The translations under genes and the position numbers were made by a program. DNA of 8,088 nucleotides from JAGVYE01 sp964502785. Its GTDB lineage: Archaea; Nanobdellota; Nanobdellia; Woesearchaeales; GW2011-AR9. This document shows positions 5,761 through 8,088 of the stretch, piece by piece; the first letter of the stretch is position 1, and each line of letters opens with the position of its first letter. Under the pieces are notes generated by a model. The model had not been told where the DNA came from and searched no databases. It saw nothing but the letters and a program-made list of their open reading frames with translations. The stretch is taken from assembly GCA_964502785.1 (NCBI GenBank), contig CAZCXW010000054.1, positions 1 to 8,088 on the forward strand, read 5' to 3'.

Positions 5761-6430
5761 ATGAATGAAGATGCGAGACGTTCTCCTACAAAAATGGAAT
5801 CTTTTGGAGCTCTTGCGTATGAAGTTCTGATCGACCCATTATTAAAAAATGTCAGAACATTAATTTCGAGTTTTATTCCAAAAAACAGTAAAGTTATCGA
5901 CTTAGGCTGCGGCACTGGCGTGTTGGCTTTTCATCTAGCTAAAGATAATAATTGTACTGTTTATGGAGTTGACCTCGCGCCGGGAAAAATTGCTCGAGCT
6001 GAACACCGAAAAGCTCAACATGATTTTTTCAAAGTCAGTTTCACTATCGCTGATGCCACTAACTTAACAGAGATTTCCGACCATCAGTTTGATTATGCCG
6101 TATTGTCGATGTTTATCCATGCTTTGCCATCAAAAATCGGCGATAAAGTTATCCATGAAGCTCTCCGTGTTGCAAAACATCTTATTATTGCTGATTATCT
6201 TACAAACCTGCCGAAAAAATTTTCTGGCCTTGCCATAAGAAGCATTGAACATTTTGCCGGTAGTGAACATTTTTCCAACTTCGTTTCNNNNNNNNNNCGT
6301 TTCTTTCATAAACGGGGGAGGTCTCGATCCTCTACTAAAAGAAGCCGGACTTGTGATTGTGAACGAATACGTTAACCCCAGCCAAACCGTGCGTATCGTG
6401 TTAGTGCATAATGTTAATGCCTTAAGTTAA
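5761..6430 (+). CDS. Class I SAM-dependent methyltransferase (interrupted by an assembly gap)
   Basis: This is a small Rossmann-fold methyltransferase of unknown substrate. It reads as 217 residues once the gap artefact is removed. Motif I is VIDLGCGTGVLAFHLA (residues 45-60), the acidic end of strand 2 is VYGVDLAP (67-74), motif II is TIADATNL (95-102), and the strand-4 region is FDYAVLSMFIHAL. After the gap the sequence GGGLDPLLKEAGLVIVNEY resembles the C-terminal part of this family. Ten N at 6288-6297 break the frame. Removing them with one copy of the flanking CGTTTC (16 bases in all) joins both halves in frame to the stop at 6428-6430. I start at ATG 5761; ATG 5794 is the alternative. 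The frame runs open further upstream through the tRNA, but that part is not coding. There is no SD and no TATA at the right distance, so it is probably read from the tRNA promoter. It overlaps the convergent AlkD-like gene by nine bases. Confidence 0.88.
6288..6297. other. Assembly gap (ten N) inside the methyltransferase gene
   Basis: A run of exactly ten N is flanked on both sides by the same hexamer CGTTTC (6282-6287 and 6298-6303). This is the signature of two contigs joined with a fixed-size spacer although their ends overlap. The true sequence probably has no gap here. Confidence 0.95.
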
Positions 6431-7144
6431 TCTTTTTTTCATCGCTTGTGCTTTTAGAGAAAGCGGCATTTTTTCAATGGCATATCGTAAGGCGATTCTC
6501 GGCATTGCTCTTTTGTTTTTCATGACAAAATGAAATATCTCTTTTTGATGAATTATTGACGCTTCTTTCAACATCCACCCATATCCTTTTTGGACTAAAT
6601 CTTCTTTGTCTTGTAACAAGGATATTGCAGTTTTAATAATCTCTTCTAAATATTTGTCTTTTCTCGCTGCATAAATAAAAATGACGGCAGAGGCCCTTCG
6701 CTTCCATTTGCTTTCAGATTTTGTCAATTTATAAATCTCTGGAATGAATCCGGGAAACCTCCACAAAAAATAACCTAAAGCATGGGTACAAAAATCATCG
6801 CAGCTCCCCCATGTATCAATGTATTTATCCAGCCATTTTTCAAAAATTACAAAGTCTTCTATTGTGTATTTTTTTCTAATTCTAAATGCCCAATCAAATG
6901 CCATTCCTCGACAAGAGTCGTCTTTATATTCTAACAGCTTTTCACAAAGATCGAGAATCTGTTTTTTGTCTAAGTGTTTGACTTGCTTAAACTTTTCAGC
7001 ATAAAACTTTCTAGTGATTGTTGATGCTAAACTAATATGTTTTTTCCCATCTTTATGAAAGCGAGAATAATCTTTAACATTAGCCGGATTCATGGACAAT
7101 TCATGAAGTTCTATCCAAATCTCTTGTACAAGATTATTCTCCAT
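6422..7144 (-). CDS. AlkD-like DNA alkylation repair glycosylase (HEAT-like repeats)
   Basis: AlkD-family enzymes excise N3- and N7-alkylated purines, especially bulky or positively charged adducts, using a superhelix of HEAT-like repeats rather than base flipping. This protein has 240 residues, the usual family size. The key residues align with Bacillus cereus AlkD at a constant offset of three: Trp112 and catalytic Asp116 in DTWGSCDDFC, and Trp190 in QKGYGWMLKEAS. The basic KWKRRASA block at 146-153 matches the arginine that contacts DNA. The sequence is helical and lysine-rich, as expected for DNA binding, with no membrane segment. The ATG at 7144 lies five to six bases downstream of the start predicted from a TATA box at 7172-7179. 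It converges with the methyltransferase gene, overlapping by nine bases. The neighbours give no hint of a dedicated pathway. Confidence 0.9.
   Translation of the reverse strand: MENNLVQEIWIELHELSMNPANVKDYSRFHKDGKKHISLASTITRKFYAEKFKQVKHLDKKQILDLCEKLLEYKDDSCRGMAFDWAFRIRKKYTIEDFVIFEKWLDKYIDTWGSCDDFCTHALGYFLWRFPGFIPEIYKLTKSESKWKRRASAVIFIYAARKDKYLEEIIKTAISLLQDKEDLVQKGYGWMLKEASIIHQKEIFHFVMKNKRAMPRIALRYAIEKMPLSLKAQAMKKRLT
6433..6439 (+). terminator. T7 tract after the methyltransferase stop (candidate terminator)
   Basis: Seven T in a row begin three bases after the plus-strand stop codon. Archaeal RNA polymerase terminates at such tracts, so this probably ends the tRNA-Glu/methyltransferase transcript, inside the 3' end of the convergent AlkD-like gene. 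There is no strong hairpin, and none is needed in archaea. Confidence 0.45.
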
Positions 7145-7171
7145 AATTCAAACTTTCATACATGAAGATGT

Positions 7172-7179
7172 TTTATAAA
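7172..7179 (-). promoter_or_regulatory. Putative TATA box for the AlkD-like gene
   Basis: The minus strand reads TTTATAAA, centred 31.5 bases before the ATG at 7144, so the transcript would have a leader of only about five to six bases. It lies in a 154-base divergent spacer (7145-7298) shared with the plus-strand gene at 7299. The only other thing seen in the spacer is an 8-base palindrome CACTAGTG at 7216-7223. Confidence 0.5.
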
Positions 7180-7270
7180 CTATCACTTTTTCATCTATGT
7201 AGAATCTGCTCTTTTCACTAGTGGTCTGTTTTCTTTGACAGTTACCCTGGAAAAAATCCCCCCTACCTTT

Positions 7271-7278
7271 TTTAAATT
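7271..7278 (+). promoter_or_regulatory. Putative TATA box for the 124-residue hypothetical gene
   Basis: TTTAAATT is centred about 24.5 bases before the ATG at 7299, the spacing seen at the other leaderless genes of this window. Confidence 0.5.
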
Positions 7279-7298
7279 AAACTCTCTTTTGCCGCTTC

Positions 7299-7673
7299 AT
7301 GACAAAAATAACTTTTTTGTACCATGAAGAAAATATTGATATATGTAATGGCACGAAGACTTCTGAACAAACTTATGTTATCGTCCAAAGATACCTCCTG
7401 GAAAAAGGATATCTTCCTGTAGACTTACAAATCTGTGATGCCGCAGGAATGATTGGTGACAGGAAAGAGCAGTATTTTAGCAGTCTTCAAAGAGTGATCG
7501 AGAGACTTCGGGAAGATAAATCTCCCTATCATCATTTAAAATTTAGTCTGCCGCCGGAAGTTCCTGATTTTTCTGAAGGAAGCCCGCAACAGGGATTGAT
7601 AAAGAAAACGATACGGCGGAATCTTGAGCCTCGTGAAATACAAGAAGTTTTGACGGTGCTTGCTGGAAAATAA
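7299..7673 (+). CDS. Hypothetical protein, 124 residues
   Basis: I do not recognise this protein. It starts MTKITFLYHEENIDICNGTK, with a short beta strand, followed by a mainly helical, charged protein. A stretch rich in Tyr, Arg and Glu (RKEQYFSSLQRVIERLREDK) is likely a helix. A proline-rich segment (SLPPEVPDFSEGSPQQG) follows, and then a basic helical tail ending in LTVLAGK. There are two cysteines but no paired CxxC motif, no signal peptide and no membrane helix. The ATG has a TATA box at leaderless spacing, which supports it as a real gene. The stop lies one base from the stop of the convergent downstream ORF. T-rich sequence after the stop (7684-7697) may end the transcript. No function can be offered. 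Confidence 0.7.
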   Translation: MTKITFLYHEENIDICNGTKTSEQTYVIVQRYLLEKGYLPVDLQICDAAGMIGDRKEQYFSSLQRVIERLREDKSPYHHLKFSLPPEVPDFSEGSPQQGLIKKTIRRNLEPREIQEVLTVLAGK

Positions 7674-7674
7674 G

Positions 7675-7980
7675 TTACCTGGCTTTTCTTAATTTTTCTG
7701 CTGAATTGTAAATAATTACTGCCCTTTCTACGGTTTGCCGCAACGATTTCCCTTCAACGTGATGAAACTTTTGGCCTTCCTGTCTTATATACTGTGCTAA
7801 CTCACGCTCTTCTCCTTTTAACGATTCCACTCTGGCAAAAAAACGGTCATCGCGATGTCGAAATTCGGGAAAAGATCGAGAATAATCATACACTTTGAAT
7901 TGCTTCCCTTGCGCATCACGCGCGTAAATCAAAGATGGTTCGGTAATTCCTTTTCGAGCCAGTTCTTGTAATGATGGCAA
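7675..7980 (-). CDS. Hypothetical protein, possibly 5'-truncated or frameshifted
   Basis: I do not recognise this protein. From a TTG at 7980 it has 101 residues: PSLQELARKGITEPSLIYAR at the front, then a charged region with FRHRDDRFFARVESLKGEER, and a basic helical end. The same frame is open for 22 more codons, to 8046, and this extension looks protein-like (VPNYIEPTIALVSAELETID), but it contains no ATG or GTG. In another minus frame, 8033-8087 encodes HHDYIKLAQLIR immediately ahead, so a single-base error near 8047-8055 would join the two into one gene that continues beyond the window. The TTG start is therefore doubtful. The gene is tail to tail with the previous one, with a single base between their stops. 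Confidence 0.55.
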   Translation of the reverse strand: MPSLQELARKGITEPSLIYARDAQGKQFKVYDYSRSFPEFRHRDDRFFARVESLKGEERELAQYIRQEGQKFHHVEGKSLRQTVERAVIIYNSAEKLRKAR

Positions 7981-8030
7981 AAGTTCATCAATAGTTTCCA
8001 GTTCTGCCGAGACTAATGCTATTGTTGGCT

Positions 8031-8038
8031 CTATATAG
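8031..8038 (-). promoter_or_regulatory. Weak TATA-box candidate upstream of the last ORF
   Basis: CTATATAG is a palindromic TATA-like octamer. On the minus strand it would start transcription near 8009, leaving a leader of about 28 bases before the TTG at 7980. It conflicts with the frameshift reading of this region, in which it would be inside the gene. Confidence 0.25.
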
Positions 8039-8088
8039 TTCGGGACCTAATTAATTGAGCAAGTTTAATATAGTCGTGGTGTTTTCTT

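Noticed and set aside
5487..5915. 142-residue minus-strand ORF
   Set aside because: It runs antisense through the whole tRNA-Glu and into the methyltransferase, and its translation is low-complexity and basic with no family features. The true minus-strand gene promoter lies at its downstream end.
6288..6375. Genuine frameshift or pseudogene in the methyltransferase
   Set aside because: The break coincides exactly with the N run and disappears when the duplicated hexamer is merged, so it is an assembly effect.
1..8088. CRISPR array, insertion sequence, toxin-antitoxin or defence system
   Set aside because: No regularly spaced direct repeats, transposase-like protein, terminal inverted repeats or defence motifs were seen.

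Overview
The window most likely comes from an archaeon, probably an uncultivated lineage known from metagenomes. The evidence is archaeal style throughout. A tRNA-Glu(UUC) gene lacks an encoded CCA and is interrupted by two introns of the bulge-helix-bulge (BHB) type. TATA boxes sit about 25 bases upstream of several start codons, as in leaderless archaeal transcripts, and Shine-Dalgarno motifs are nearly absent. A run of ten N shows this is draft sequence. A DPANN-type genome would fit, but nothing here proves a phylum.

Layout. Positions 1-3453 (minus strand) hold the de novo purine step FGAR to FGAM: a large purS-purL fusion followed by the glutaminase purQ, which runs off the left edge. 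Positions 3572-5007 (minus) hold a two-gene operon, a small retropepsin-like RimB-type protease and a RimK-type ATP-grasp ligase, coupled by an ATGA overlap. An unrecognised 127-residue protein (5081-5464, minus) lies upstream of it. At 5563-5744 (plus) is the two-intron tRNA-Glu, followed after 16 bases by a class I SAM-dependent methyltransferase (5761-6430) that probably shares its transcript. The methyltransferase is interrupted by the N run, and removing the run plus a duplicated hexamer restores one clean reading frame. It converges with an AlkD-like DNA alkylation repair glycosylase (6422-7144, minus). The right end has an unrecognised 124-residue protein (7299-7673, plus), tail to tail with another unrecognised ORF (7675-7980, minus), which may be frameshifted or may continue beyond the window.

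How the parts relate. PurSL and PurQ form one enzyme. RimB and RimK are likely to act on the same substrate. The other genes look like separate short transcription units with their own promoters. The most unusual element is the tRNA-Glu: one intron lies in the D-loop after base 19 (28 nt) and one at the canonical 37/38 site (79 nt). The second intron carries a hairpin that competes with the splice fold. No mobile element, CRISPR array, rRNA or defence system was seen. No stretch longer than about 300 bases lacks a gene.
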